In this document: positions 9,563-19,856 of the stretch, in pieces
How the letters are laid out: the number at the start of each line of letters is the position of its first letter
Numbering within the stretch: position 1 is the first letter of the stretch
Assembly (NCBI GenBank): GCA_010094045.1
Contig: ML986716.1
Coordinates: 1-36,392, forward strand
Direction: 5' to 3'
From: Lojkania enalia
Taxonomy: Eukaryota > Ascomycota > Dothideomycetes > Pleosporales
DNA: 36,392 nucleotides
Made by a program: the position numbers and the translations under genes
Notes under the pieces: generated by a model
Told to the model about the DNA's origin: nothing
Databases searched by the model: none
The model's input: only the letters and a program-made list of their open reading frames with translations

Positions 9563-10102
9563 TATTATAAATATAGAATACTAAGAGGTACTACTTCTAT
9601 AGTTAGAGTTTAATCTAATATTAGCTACTGAATAGGTTAACTTAGACGAGAACTAATAAGATAATAATAGGTAGAAGTATATTAAGAACTAGTTATTAGA
9701 TAGTAAATAGTAGGACTGTAGAAACTAGGGAGATAATTAGTTAGATAATAAAGTATAGTACAACCTATATATATAATAATAGTAGAAGTGTTAGATATAG
9801 TAGGTTAGACCTAATAGACTTAACAGACCTAATAAGCTAGGTTTAGTAGTCTTAGACATAAATATATAAGATAAAAAATCTTCTTAGTAGATTAGATTTT
9901 ATATAGTTATTCTTATAAGATTTATTTTATTACTCTATTAGACTTCTAAATATACTTATTATATTCGAAGAACCGGCGAACCTAATACTCTCTCTTTACT
10001 AAAGCTACTACCTCTAATCAACCTAATATAAATAAAGCTCTAGTATATATACGACTGCAACAGCGGTTATTATATATACTAGTAGTATATAGGTTAGTAA
10101 TA
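9563..10102 (+). repeat. E1 3' LTR (540 bp)
   Basis: It has the same length as 2627-3166 and aligns without gaps. It starts TATTATAAATA and ends GTAATA, and is followed at once by TTAAT, the target duplication. Confidence 0.93.
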
Positions 10103-10107
10103 TTAAT
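10103..10107. repeat. Target site duplication of E1, right copy
   Basis: TTAAT matches 2622-2626. Confidence 0.9.
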
Positions 10108-12900
10108 AATATAGTCTATTAAAATTTCTAACTATACCCTTTTAGGGACTAGAAGAAAATATAGTAGGTCTTTTTTTCTAGAATACTAAACTATATTCCT
10201 ACTATAAGAATAGTAATTTTATATAAAATATTTAATATCCGCTATTATTTTAGGCTAAAAATAGCGCTATAATATTAACCCGATTGTAATATTCTTACTA
10301 GAGTAGCTAGCTAAATAAGAGTTGTAAGTCTCTTAGATTAGTTTTATACGAAGTAGCTCGTTTTTAGAAATCTAAGTACGTTCTCTCTATATTAATCTAT
10401 CTCTTAGGACTAAGAGATTAGATAGGCTAATTCTAAGGTAATAGAAGGTTTCTAGAAGTATTCTCTCCCCTACTTTAGTAGTATAGAGAAGTATAGTATA
10501 CGTCTTGTCTTTTTCTTAGGTATCTTACTATAAGATATCTATTAGTATTTACTACTTTTTATATAATATCTTAATTATAGACTCTTTTTTATCTATAGAT
10601 TTCTCCTCTATTATAGAATCTTCTAGGGCAACTACCTTCGTCTAATCGTTAAGAGTATCTTTAGTATACTAGTTTCTAGTTTATATAGGAGCTATATAAA
10701 CCCTATTTTTAAAATCGAACGGTTTAAAGAGTTGGCTAATCCTTCTCTAGATCTACTTATTATTAGCTCCTTTTAGAAGATCCTAATTATAACGCGAGAG
10801 AGTATTAGCTAGAATATTAAGCTTACCTAGCTTATATTTAAACTAGAAGTTAAACTAAGTAAAAAATACCACCTACCTTGCCTAGTACTTAAAGAGCTTC
10901 TATATCTTAGTAAAATATTTTAGGTTATAATAATCTATATAAATTATAAAGTATATAAGTAATTTTAAAGACTCTTTCTATTCTTCGAAGTATTATATAA
11001 CTGCTAGTAATTCCTTATTATAGATTAGGTAGTTATACTCTATAAGAAGTATTTGCTTTAATATAAAAGTAATAGGTTATAGAACTCTTTTATTATTATA
11101 TTATAGTAACGTACTTCTAATATACTAGCTAGAGATATTATATTCTAGAATCGTTTCCCTTTTAGAGTTATATTAGGTTAACGCTGGCACTTATATAAAG
11201 TATTACTTTAAGTAATTAAAGGTAGTAAGTACCTAATTATTAAATTAAAACTATTTCTTCTCTTATTCCCTTTAAATAAGAGCTGTTAGTAGAGTAACTA
11301 CTTTAGAAAATTCCTTAATAAACTAGTAGTAGAAGTTTATAAAGCTTAAAAAGCTCTATATACTATAAACCGATATAGATACTTCTTAGTCCTAGATTAC
11401 CTTAACTTTCTATAGGTCTATTTAGATACCTTTTTCTATATTAATAATAAAGCTAAGATATTTTATCGTACGGACCTTAAATTCGCACTTATTAATATTA
11501 AGTTAGAAGCTAGCATCTATTAGCTTTTAAAAGATTACTTTAACGTAACGCTAATAGTTTTATAGAGAACTATCCGTATATATAAGAATATTATCTAAAT
11601 ATACCGAGATAAAGTTGTCTAAATACTTCTAGATTATATAATTAATATACTATTAGAAGGTACTTAAAGTATTTATAAGGCTGAAGGGTGTAACTAGCTA
11701 CTTATATAAACTATAGTAGGTTATAAATACTATCTTCTACTTATCTTCTTCTTTAATTTAGATCTTATTAAATATAGTAATAATATTAAGTTTTATAAAC
11801 TATTTAGCTCAACTAATTTAATTTAACGTTTCTTAGATTAGAGGTAGAGAGTAGTAGTCTTTCTATATAATAGCATTTAGGGTATAGTAGTTAATATAGA
11901 AGTAGAGGCTACCCTCTAGTTTTCGTATAAACAGGACTGGTAGTATAGCTAGAAAGTTGCTAACCTAAATAAATCCTTTATTAAAGAGCTCTATTAGAGT
12001 CTTCTAAAGGATAAGAAGTATCTCCTATAATATTCTATATAAAGGACCTAAGGGGATTCTTAGAAAGCTTCTATCTTTCCCTTCTAGCTTGATTATATAG
12101 TCTACTCCTAATCTTAAAAGTAGTAGCTTATTAGTTTCCTATTAATTAAAAGTATAGAGCTACTATATATATTCTTTAGAAAGTTTTATATAAGGGTCTA
12201 TTTTTAGCTTATTTTCTAGAGTCTTCTAAATATTAGCTATACTAACGGTAAAGATGTAGGGTAGTTTAGTAAAAGAATTTTACAAGTATCTTCTATAGTA
12301 TTTTACTATAGTAGAGAAAGTATATACTAAAACTTAAGTAATATTAGCTATATATTACTACTTCTAAAGCTCCTAGTTTTATATAATTACCCCTATTCTA
12401 TAAATATATAAGATTTCCGTTTTTAGGTTAATAATTATATTTTTACTTTACTTCTATAAACGTTCTAAGATTATACTATAATCTCCTTCTATCCTTAGAA
12501 CTATATAAGTAAATATCTAACCTAGACCTACCCGACTCTTACCTATATCTAGTAAGTTAATAATAGCTACCTCTTTAATAATTCTAGCTAAGAAGTCGTT
12601 AAATAATAAGGCTGTTAATAGTATTAGAAGGCGGAGGTATTCCAGTCCAGCCTTTTATATAATCCTTTTCTCGACTATTATATATAAGTTATAGCTATTA
12701 TCTATTAAGACGAGAAGGTTAAAAATATTATTAAGTAGTATAGAAGCTATAAATAGAGTACTAGTTATTTAAAATTAATTAAATATATCTAGTACTTACT
12801 TATTTACCTACCCTTTTTATAGTTCTAAACGCCGACTTCTATTTAGAGTAATACTTTTCCCGTCCTATTAGCTTAAGCTATATCTCTATATTTCTTATTA
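10108..12900 (-). pseudogene. X pol: protease, RT, RNase H and first part of integrase; RIP-broken
   Basis: Read on the minus strand from right to left. The protease is near 12720-12640, where LVLIDNSYN followed by IVEKR resembles a D-S/T-G type active site region. Reverse transcriptase spans about 12050-11400, with pieces PLPLI.ETL and the catalytic box YLDNILIYTD near 11590-11625, an Asn replacing the second Asp. RNase H and connection pieces such as FLSFINFY are seen at about 11450-10850. The integrase N-terminal part lies below about 10790 and its core begins near 10250 before E1 cuts it at 10107. The reading resumes at 2621. Stops are frequent and RIP-like. The RT groups this element with Ty3/gypsy but clearly apart from the E1 family. 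Confidence 0.8.
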
Positions 12901-13962
12901 TACTAAATAGGCTCTAGTAGTATTATATAAGCCTAATTAAACTATATACTACTCCTAGGCGGAGTATAGTAGTAACTTTAAATAAAGTAACCCCTATATC
13001 TATAAGTAAAATAGGTATTCTATTATTTTTAAGCCTTTAGCTCTTTCTTAGTAATATTTCTTATCTTCTCTAGTAGTTAAAGCCTTATATCTAGGCGCTA
13101 TACGAGTCTATAATTAGCTATTAGCGTCTAGTATATAGTATTATTAATAGTAGCTAATAGTTGTAGTTATAGGAGTAGCGTAAGTAGCTGTCCCTAGCCG
13201 TCCCTCGTCTAACTAGTCTTCCCCCTACTAAAGGACTATATAAAAGCGCTATCGAGTTTAGCTACTTTAAGATAGTTATTAAAAATATAAAGTTTCTATA
13301 TAAAGGTCGCGTATAATATAAGGTCTTCTTTACTAATACTACTAATTATTAATTAGCGGAGCTTAGGATAAATCTTCTCTTCTAGATCTTATATCTTAAC
13401 TTAGTCTAGATAAGAGTTATATAATACTTCTATAGAGAGATAATTATACTCGACTAGAAACTTAATAAAAGTCTTATTACCTTATCTTAGGTTTTTAAAC
13501 TTAATTCTAGCTCGTTTCTAATAGTAGGGGTTATTATATCGTATATCTATAATTGTCTAGAATTTATTATAGGTAAGAATATCTATAGTAATACGTTTTT
13601 TATATAACTAAAGGTATATTCTAGTATTATTCTTATAAAATAATATTATATAGGCTACTACTATTATATCTATTAAGCCTATAAATAAACTATTAATACG
13701 GATCTTAATCTTTATACTATTTTTCTAAATAGAGTATACTTTATAGTTTTCTTAAAACTTATCTAGCTTATTAAGTATAACTTTTATATAAATAGACTTA
13801 GTAGTTATTAAAAGTATAGTTAGCGAGACGCTCTTTTTAAAGGCTAAATATTTATTCAGTTACTCTTTAAGCTTCTAATAAAAGCTTATTCTTTTAAGTT
13901 ACTATTACTACTTTTCTTTCTCTAGGTATTCTAGCCTAGCTACTATTTTAGCGAACTATCTC
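12900..13962 (-). pseudogene. X gag, main part with zinc knuckle; RIP-broken
   Basis: The minus-strand frame contains a retrotransposon gag domain, with visible pieces such as NLR.GNKTFIKFLVEYNYLS at about 13420-13520 and YLKVAKLDSI near 13280. At about 13010-12960 the spacing Y-X2-Y-X4-Y-X4-Y is present where a CCHC knuckle is expected, each ligand codon changed to Tyr. Upstream the frame runs into transposon C at 13965. A short N-terminal part may lie beyond C at about 15808-15900. The exact start is not recognisable. Confidence 0.7.
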
Positions 13963-13964
13963 TA
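13963..13964. repeat. TA target duplication of transposon C, left
   Basis: TA precedes the terminal ACGTACC and recurs after GGTACGT at 15806-15807. Confidence 0.85.
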
Positions 13965-14005
13965 ACGTACCTTATAAGCGAGCGGCCTATATAAGCGAGC
14001 GGTCT
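13965..14005 (+). repeat. Left terminal inverted repeat of C with two 17-bp-spaced units
   Basis: ATAAGCGAGCGG occurs twice with a 17-bp period. The inverse is at about 15764-15805. The paired units are probably transposase binding sites. Confidence 0.85.
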
Positions 14006-14059
14006 ACTCTATTACTAAAATATAACACCTAAGCTTTTAATAATAATACAATAACAAAA

Positions 14060-15690
14060 TAATAAGAATATAGTCTAAAACGAGAATTAAGTAAATTTAG
14101 CCCTCTTAACTACTAAAAGAGGCTAAATAAATAGCGAAAGACGCGCTGCTTTAATATTTAATATAATTTAAATAACTATATACTAATAATATACCGGAAT
14201 TCGCTTATAGCGCGATTATAAGCCTAACTCGAAGAGACTGATAAAACCTAAAGAGGAGGTTATTATTTAATATATACTTAACCTAGATTCGCGAGGATTT
14301 ACACCTACTTTAGCTGCTGTACGAGATATAGTTAATAGCTTACTTACTAAGCGCGGTATAGGCTAGATTAGTATATATTAGCCTAGGAACTTTATTAGAC
14401 ATACTCCTAAGCTTAAAACACGCCTAAATCAGCCTTATAATCGCTAGAAAGCTCTATATAAAGATTCTAAGGTAATTAAAGGCTAGTTTAAGCTTATATA
14501 ACGTACTAAGGAGAAGTATAGTATTATAGATAAGGATATATATAACTTCGACGAATCTAGCTTTTAAATAGGCGTTATCTTATTACAACTAGTTATTATA
14601 GGTATAGAGAGATATAATCGACTAAAGGTAATTTAATTAGGTAATTGTAAATAGATTTTAGTAATTTAGAGGATTAATGTTGCTAGCTAGATGCTCCTAC
14701 TCTTTATTATTATCGCTAGCTACTACTATCTCTCTACCTAGTACGAAGGTAATAATATACTTAAGAACTAGGCTATTGTAGTTAATAAGAACAGCTAGAT
14801 AACAAATAAACTTAGTATTAAGTAGTTAAAGTACTTTTATAAGTATATAAGAGATTATATAGTAGACGCGCGTTAACTACTAATCTTTAATAGCTATAAC
14901 AGCTATAACTCGCTTAATTTCCAGAAACTCTGCGAGGAATAGAGTATTATTCTACTCTATATACTAGTTTATTTATTACACCTATTATAGCTACTAGATA
15001 TAAGCTACTTCTTACTATTAAAGTATATATATAGAAATCAGATCTTAGTCTTAATACACAATTATATTAACTATATTATAAAATTTAAGTTCTTTCTAGT
15101 CTTTAAAACTGCTTTTAATATATTAATTACAAAGGATAATATCTATATAAGCTTTTAAGGAGCTGGTCTAGTCCTATTTAATCTAGAAGCGGTACTTTTA
15201 AAGCTTAATATAAAGCTTCGTACGCTAATACTGCTAGTATAAGATAATACCCTATAAGAAGTAAAAATACTAAGTAACACGCGCGAGCTAGAAGCTTAAT
15301 TAATATTAATTTATAATCNNNNNNNNNNNNNNNNNNNNNNNNNNNNNNNNNNNNNNNNNNNNNNNNNNNNNNNNNNNNNNNNNNNNNNNNNNNNNNNNNN
15401 NNNNNNNNNNNNNNNNNNNNNNNNNNNNNNNNNNNNNNNNNNNNNNNNNNNNNNNNNNNNNNNNNNNNNNNNNNNNNNNNNNNNNNNNNNNNNNNNNNNN
15501 NNNNNNNNNNNNNNNNNNNNNNNNNNNNNNNNNNNNNNNNNNNNNNNNNNNNNNNNNNNNNNNNNNNNNNNNNNNNNNNNNNNNNNNNNNNNNNNNNNNN
15601 NNNNNNNNNNNNNNNNNNNNNNNNNNNNNNNNNNNNNNNNNNNNNNNNNNNNNNNNNNNNNNNNNNNNNNNNNNNNNNNNNNNNNNNNNN
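14060..15690 (+). pseudogene. C transposase (HTH/CENP-B-like plus DDE), RIP-broken, gap inside
   Basis: The transposase cuts and pastes the element by binding its terminal repeats. The N-terminal part has SERRAALIFNI, then a CENP-B-like helix-turn-helix region near 14260-14340 (GFTPTLAAVRDIVNSLL). The DDE catalytic domain follows: the first Asp lies in IYNFDESSF near 14538-14565. The second, in the LLIFNSYNSYNS region near 14878-14912, now reads Asn. Between them lie several RIP-type stops. The frame is followed to 15318, where 375 N begin, so the C-terminal end and any zinc knuckle cannot be seen. About 70 bp after the gap precede the right terminal repeat. Confidence 0.82.
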
Positions 15691-15693
15691 NNN
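15319..15693. other. Assembly gap of 375 N
   Basis: The run of N lies within transposon C. If C has the 1849-bp size of A and B, the true missing length should be near 375-385 bp, so the gap size is plausible, but its sequence is unknown. Confidence 0.98.
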
Positions 15694-15763
15694 GTTGTAA
15701 ATTGCTATTATATTACTTAGTTGTTAAGCTATACGTATATAAAGGTTGAAAAAGTTAATAGGG

Positions 15764-15805
15764 TGGACCGCTCGCTTATATAGGCCGCTCGCTTGTAAGG
15801 TACGT
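15764..15805 (-). repeat. Right terminal inverted repeat of C
   Basis: It is the inverse of the left end: GACCGCTCGCTTATATAGG, then a second CCGCTCGCTT unit, ending GGTACGT. TA follows at 15806-15807. Confidence 0.85.
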
Positions 15806-15807
15806 TA

Positions 15808-16129
15808 TATAGTTACTATATTAAATCCTTATTCTACTAGTCTATTTTAGTCTATAACTTCGTATAGTAGTAGATCTACTTAGTAGTTAAAATAGAATCT
15901 AGTACAGTATAAGCTTTAACAAATTAAGAAGGTCTAAGGATATAATAGGATCAGCTATAATAAGAATCTATTATTATTAAAGCTAGAGAAAGAGAAGAGA
16001 AGGTATATAGTAGTAAGATACGTATTATTTACTTACTTTAGTCTAGGTAGATACAGGGTTGTATAAAAGCAACTACTATTATAGTATTATAAGAATAAGG
16101 CCGAGCTATAAACCGGAACCTTTATAACT
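15808..16129 (-). other. X 5' LTR edge, leader and possible gag N-terminus
   Basis: On the minus strand the X LTR starts near 16129 (GTTATAAAGG) and matches the 3' LTR remnant over at least the first 36 bp. The inner border of the LTR and the primer-binding site cannot be placed, because the other LTR is truncated. The part 15808-15990 may hold leader or the first gag codons. No domain is seen. Confidence 0.5.
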
Positions 16130-16406
16130 AGTAATAGCTATTAGCTACTAGCTAGAATATAACCGACTTATTATAACTACGATAGAGGAAGGTTTCGCTA
16201 ATCTAGCTAGCCTATATTATAGTATAGACCTAGCTTCTATAAAAACTTATATAATAGAGATATTTCTATTCTTTATATAACGTTTTAATATTTATATATA
16301 GTATGTAGTAATAGAGTTAACTACCTAAAGTATAATTAACTAATTATATATAAGCGTCTGTAATATTATATTATATTATCTACTATTATATACTATAGAT
16401 AAGAAT
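16130..16406 (+). other. Z leader or 5' LTR remnant
   Basis: These 277 bp are AT-rich and lie between the X border and the gag start. No second copy is in the window, so I cannot tell LTR from leader. No gene is seen. Confidence 0.35.
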
Positions 16407-17403
16407 ATGCTTATTAATATATTTAAAGAGATTTAAAGTAAACTAGACTCTTTATAATAGAAGAATAAGATACTAGTAGAAGCCTTAATAACTTAGGAGA
16501 ACTATTATAAGTTAGACTTTAAAGCGATATAAAGAGAATTTAGTAGTTATTAAATAACTACTCTTCTACTAGCTACTAGTATATTAATAGTAATAGAACT
16601 ATTACCCGCTTTTAGCCTAATTTAGCTTATAACCCTAGCTTCTAAATAGATACCTATATTAACCTCTAATCTATTTAAAACTATATATAACCTATATTTC
16701 TATTTTAACTACTTATCTAACCTTCTAATATTTTCTAGTAAATGTTTAGAGCTTTTATACTTTATTAGAAAATTTCGCTATAAACTAGAAGGAAATATTA
16801 ACTAATACTTAACTAAACGTACCTACCTTTTATATATCTATTCCCGCTTAGAATAAGACCTAGTAATATTAGTTAACCTATTAATAGATAAGGGTATTAA
16901 CTTTATAAACAGCTTAATCGCCTTTTTAGAATCTACCTATAGCAACTAGAATAAGAAGACTATAGTATAGAGTAAGCTAGAAACTTTAAAGTAAGGCCGA
17001 AGCAGGTTTTCTACTTACTTTACTAACTTCCGACGCTTAATTATAGATACTAAACTAAATAAGACTAGATAAATTATATATTTCTAATATTCTCTTTCTA
17101 ATAAATTCTACTATACTATAATAGATATTATAATATCTAGTACCCTAAATAATTATATTAACCTAATTTCTCTATATAATACTAACCTCTATTATTTATC
17201 TAGTAACTATCGTAAATAACTAAAATATTATACTACTTACTAGAAGGACCTAAATACTATAAAATTTAATACTTCTAGTTATACGCTTATAGGCTCTAAT
17301 AAATAAAAAAGATGCTACTATAAAGGACGCTATTATAAGTATAGTAGTAAGAGATATATTTTACTAGAATATAGTACTCTTCTACTATTAATCTATTAAG
17401 GGT
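16407..17403 (+). pseudogene. Z gag, RIP-broken
   Basis: An ATG survives at 16407 and opens MLINIFKEI; the frame is then interrupted by RIP-type stops. Residues about 115-270 show a retrotransposon gag domain, including FIRKFRYKLEGNIN, INFINSLIAFLESTY and SRFSTYFTNFRRLI. Near 17308-17360 a Cys/Tyr/Lys-rich cluster (RCYYKGRYY) sits where a zinc knuckle is expected, but the CCHC spacing is not clear. The frame ends near TAA/TAG codons at about 17395-17410. This gag is not close to those of E1 or X. Confidence 0.75.
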
Positions 17404-18522
17404 TTTAGAGCTCTACTATATCTTATAGGTCCTATTCTTAATCCTCCAACCGATTTTCTAACTAATTTTTAATATACTCGTTATTTTATAAATAAGACTA
17501 TTACTTTTACTCTTAAATATAGCTAGCTTTACCAACTAAAACGTTACTAAAAGGTCTATTCTAGAAGTAAGTTATCTTTTAAGACTATACCTATACCGAA
17601 TTTTTATATATTTATAGAACTAGCCTCTATAGAAATAGTTATAAAACTACTAGATTCTAGTTTCTTTCTTAATCTATTAAGACCTAGTCTAGTAAAATAT
17701 TAATATTTTTATTAATACTAGAGCTATAAATTATAGTTATATTTATAGAGACCTTATATATATCTTAAAACTCTAAAAGATATAACTTCTATATAATCTA
17801 TATTTAACCGGCTTTAATAGAAAAGTCTTCTATAAGAGAACTATCTTCTATTTAGTTATTCTAACCCTCTAATACCTAAACTATTTAAAGATAGTATTTT
17901 TTTTATAACTATATTAGAAAAATACTAGTTAATTCTAAAATAGCTATAGATATATAAGTATTATATAAACCTAGACTATAAGAATAAATAGCTAGTCTTT
18001 ACCGCTAACTAATACCTAACTTAATACTTATAATCTACTAGTACTACTATCTATTAATAGGCTATCTAAATAATTATTAAAGACTATAAACTATCTAAAT
18101 CTAATATAAAAGGAGATTCTAAAGTAACTAATTTATAACTTCTATATAGTTTAAAACCTAGATAGTATTATTTAAAACTTCGCTTATTAAACTATATCTA
18201 ATATAATTACTAGCTATTTAAAATATTATACTAGTTAGAAGAACCTAAAACTAAAATTAATTTAATTTTAGATAAAGATTATAGTTAAAAGAACCTATTT
18301 AAGTCTAAATATTTAAAGTCTGTACTATAACTAAATATATATTATATAAGTACTATATTACTAGTTTAACTCTTCTAATAATTTAACTGTAAAATCTTCG
18401 CTATATTAATAGCTAATATTAATAAGGTTCTAGCTTTAAGGGTATATACTAACCCTATTACTAAAGTATCTAAAAAATACTATAATTTATTATCTATCTT
18501 CTTATATAAGAATATAGATAAG
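17404..18522 (+). pseudogene. Z pol N-terminus with aspartic protease, RIP-broken
   Basis: Pol reads in frame +1 relative to gag. The protease active site region is LLDSSFF at about 17647-17667, where the Asp is kept and the Gly of the triad seems lost. Downstream, around 17925-18010, ILK.L.IYKYYINLDYKNK resembles the conserved stretch following the protease flap (GMPWL...NP.IDW). The reading continues to the E2 insertion (LYKNIDK) and resumes at 31551 with FLE and then a pre-RT region. No other domain is seen in 18030-18522. Confidence 0.65.
18518..18522. repeat. Target site duplication of E2, left copy
   Basis: ATAAG precedes the E2 LTR and recurs at 31546-31550. Confidence 0.9.
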
Positions 18523-19060
18523 TATTACTAATCTATATACTACTAGTATATATAATAACTACTATTATAGTTATATATATACCGGGGCTTATTTATATTA
18601 GGTTAGTTAGAGGTAGTAGCTTTAGTAAAAAGAGAATATTAGAATTACTAGTTCTTTAAATATAATAAGTATATTTAAAAGTCTAATATAGTAATAAGAT
18701 AAATTTATAAGAATAACTATATAGGATTTAATCTACTAAAAAGATCTTATATTTTATATAGTTAGATCTAAAACTACTAAATCTAATTTATTAGGTCTAT
18801 TAAGTCTATTAGATTTATTCTACTATACTTAATACTTCTACTATTATTATATATATAGGTTATACTATACCTTATTATCTAGCTAATTATCTTTCTAGTT
18901 TCTATAGTCCTACTACTTACTATCTAATAATCAGTCCTTAATATACTTCTACCTATTATTACTTTATTAGTTCTTATCTAAATTAACCTATATAGTAGCT
19001 AATATTAGATTAAACCCTAACTATAGAAGTAGTACTTCTTAATATTCTATATTTATAATA
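18523..19060 (-). repeat. E2 3' LTR (538 bp)
   Basis: It is bounded by TATTAC at 18523 and TATTTATAATA ending at 19060. It aligns with 31008-31545 at equal length and is about 2 bp shorter than the E1 LTRs. Confidence 0.92.
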
Positions 19061-19301
19061 CCTACTCTCTCCTTTATAAATTTATCTTAAAACTCTTTAA
19101 CCTATTACTTTATCTATTCTATTTAGGTGTAGTATTCTACTATCTTTAGTAGTTTATTCTAGTTTCTAATATATTCTATATAGGTATACTATAGTATTAT
19201 ATCTATATTTTTCTATGCTAGGGTTAGTACTTTATATATTCTAGTAGGTCCTACTTAGCTTATAAGTATAGCCCTATTCTTCTTTCTTTTCTCTTTCTAT
19301 T
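19061..19301 (-). other. E2 polypurine tract and 3' untranslated stretch
   Basis: On the minus strand, a purine-rich tract (AAAGGAGAGAGTAGG at 19061-19075) abuts the 3' LTR. The rest, up to the start of the antisense frame, has no domain on either strand. Confidence 0.6.
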
Positions 19302-19856
19302 ATATTAAAGGTTTAACGCGAAAATACTTCTATTTATAACTATTATACTAGCTACTTAATCCCTTTACTAGGTATTATAATAGATTTGTCTTACTATTAT
19401 TTAAACTATTAGTCTATAAACTATAACTATTATAGTAATACTACTCTTTCTTCTATATATAGAGAGTGTCTTTCTTAGGGTTTATCCTGCAATCTTTCTC
19501 TAACTAAGAGTATCTTTCGCTATTTCCTAGTAAATATATTAAAGGCTTATAAAGAATCTACCTCTATCTATTAAGATTTTATAGCTGTTAAGAAAGAGGA
19601 GATTTGCTATCTTAAGAAATCTATATATTACTATTATACAGCTCTTTTTTACCTAGAGTATATTAAGAAGTACGTCTATTCTCTAGAGGAGTATAGTCTA
19701 GATTTTAGGAAACGAGAGGTAAAGTTAATAGAAGAGTAAGAGAAGTTAGAGGAAGAGAAGAGGAGGTCTGCTAGATCTAAAGTATTTTCTACTACTACTC
19801 TAAGTTCTATACGAAAGGCTTCTTCTATATTACTACTACTATTCCTTTTTAACTAG
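19302..19856 (+). pseudogene. Antisense accessory ORF of E2, counterpart of 8767-9321
   Basis: On the plus strand, opposite to E2 pol, 185 codons match the frame in E1 at exactly 555 nt. The first codon is ATA at 19302, probably a former ATG. Residues about 40-55 include NTTLSSIYREC, about 60-80 LSCNLSLTK, and a Lys/Glu-rich helix-like region follows (KKEEICYLKK, RKREVKLIEE, KLEEEKRRSARSK). At two codons E2 has CGA (Arg) where E1 has TAA, which shows the E1 stops are later damage. The encoded protein has no domain I recognise; a coiled coil is likely from composition. Its start would be driven from the region next to the 3' LTR. Confidence 0.6.

Larger units (their letters stand above)
2627..10102 (+). 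mobile_element. E1: complete RIP-mutated Ty3/gypsy chromovirus (7476 bp)
   Basis: E1 is a full-length element with two LTRs of exactly 540 bp, a 5-bp target duplication TTAAT, gag, pol and a polypurine tract before the 3' LTR. Pol order is protease, reverse transcriptase, RNase H, integrase, chromodomain, which is the Ty3/gypsy chromovirus order. Between pol and the 3' LTR lies an extra frame on the opposite strand (8767-9321). E1 sits inside the integrase region of X in the opposite orientation. E2 (18523-31545) is a second copy of this family, about 7467 bp once its own insertions are removed. Confidence 0.93.
13965..15805 (+). mobile_element. C: pogo/Fot1-type Tc1-mariner DNA transposon, contains an assembly gap
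   Basis: The element is 1841 bp, counting 375 N, with TA duplications and inverted ends that start ACGTACCTTATAAGCG. It carries one transposase on the plus strand. It is inserted near the start of gag in X. Size, TA target and transposase type fit the Fot1/pogo branch of fungal Tc1-mariner elements. Families A/B and D share the same end design but a different sequence. Confidence 0.88.
1468..16129 (-). mobile_element. X: Ty3/gypsy retrotransposon, split by E1 and transposon C
   Basis: X reads on the minus strand: 5' LTR near 16129, gag, protease, reverse transcriptase, RNase H, integrase, then a polypurine tract and the start of the 3' LTR at 1503. E1 (2627-10102) interrupts the integrase and C (13965-15805) interrupts the start of gag. 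After removing these, about 5.3 kb of X remains. The two LTR remnants (1468-1503 and about 16094-16129) align over about 34 bp with transitions only, apart from the outermost base. The 3' LTR is cut off by Y-left. The flank beyond 16129 belongs to Z, so X seems to have inserted in the leader of Z. Confidence 0.8.

Noticed and set aside
13965..15805. A host gene for a CENP-B-like protein
   Set aside because: Flanked by TA duplications and terminal inverted repeats and inserted in gag of X, so it is a transposase.
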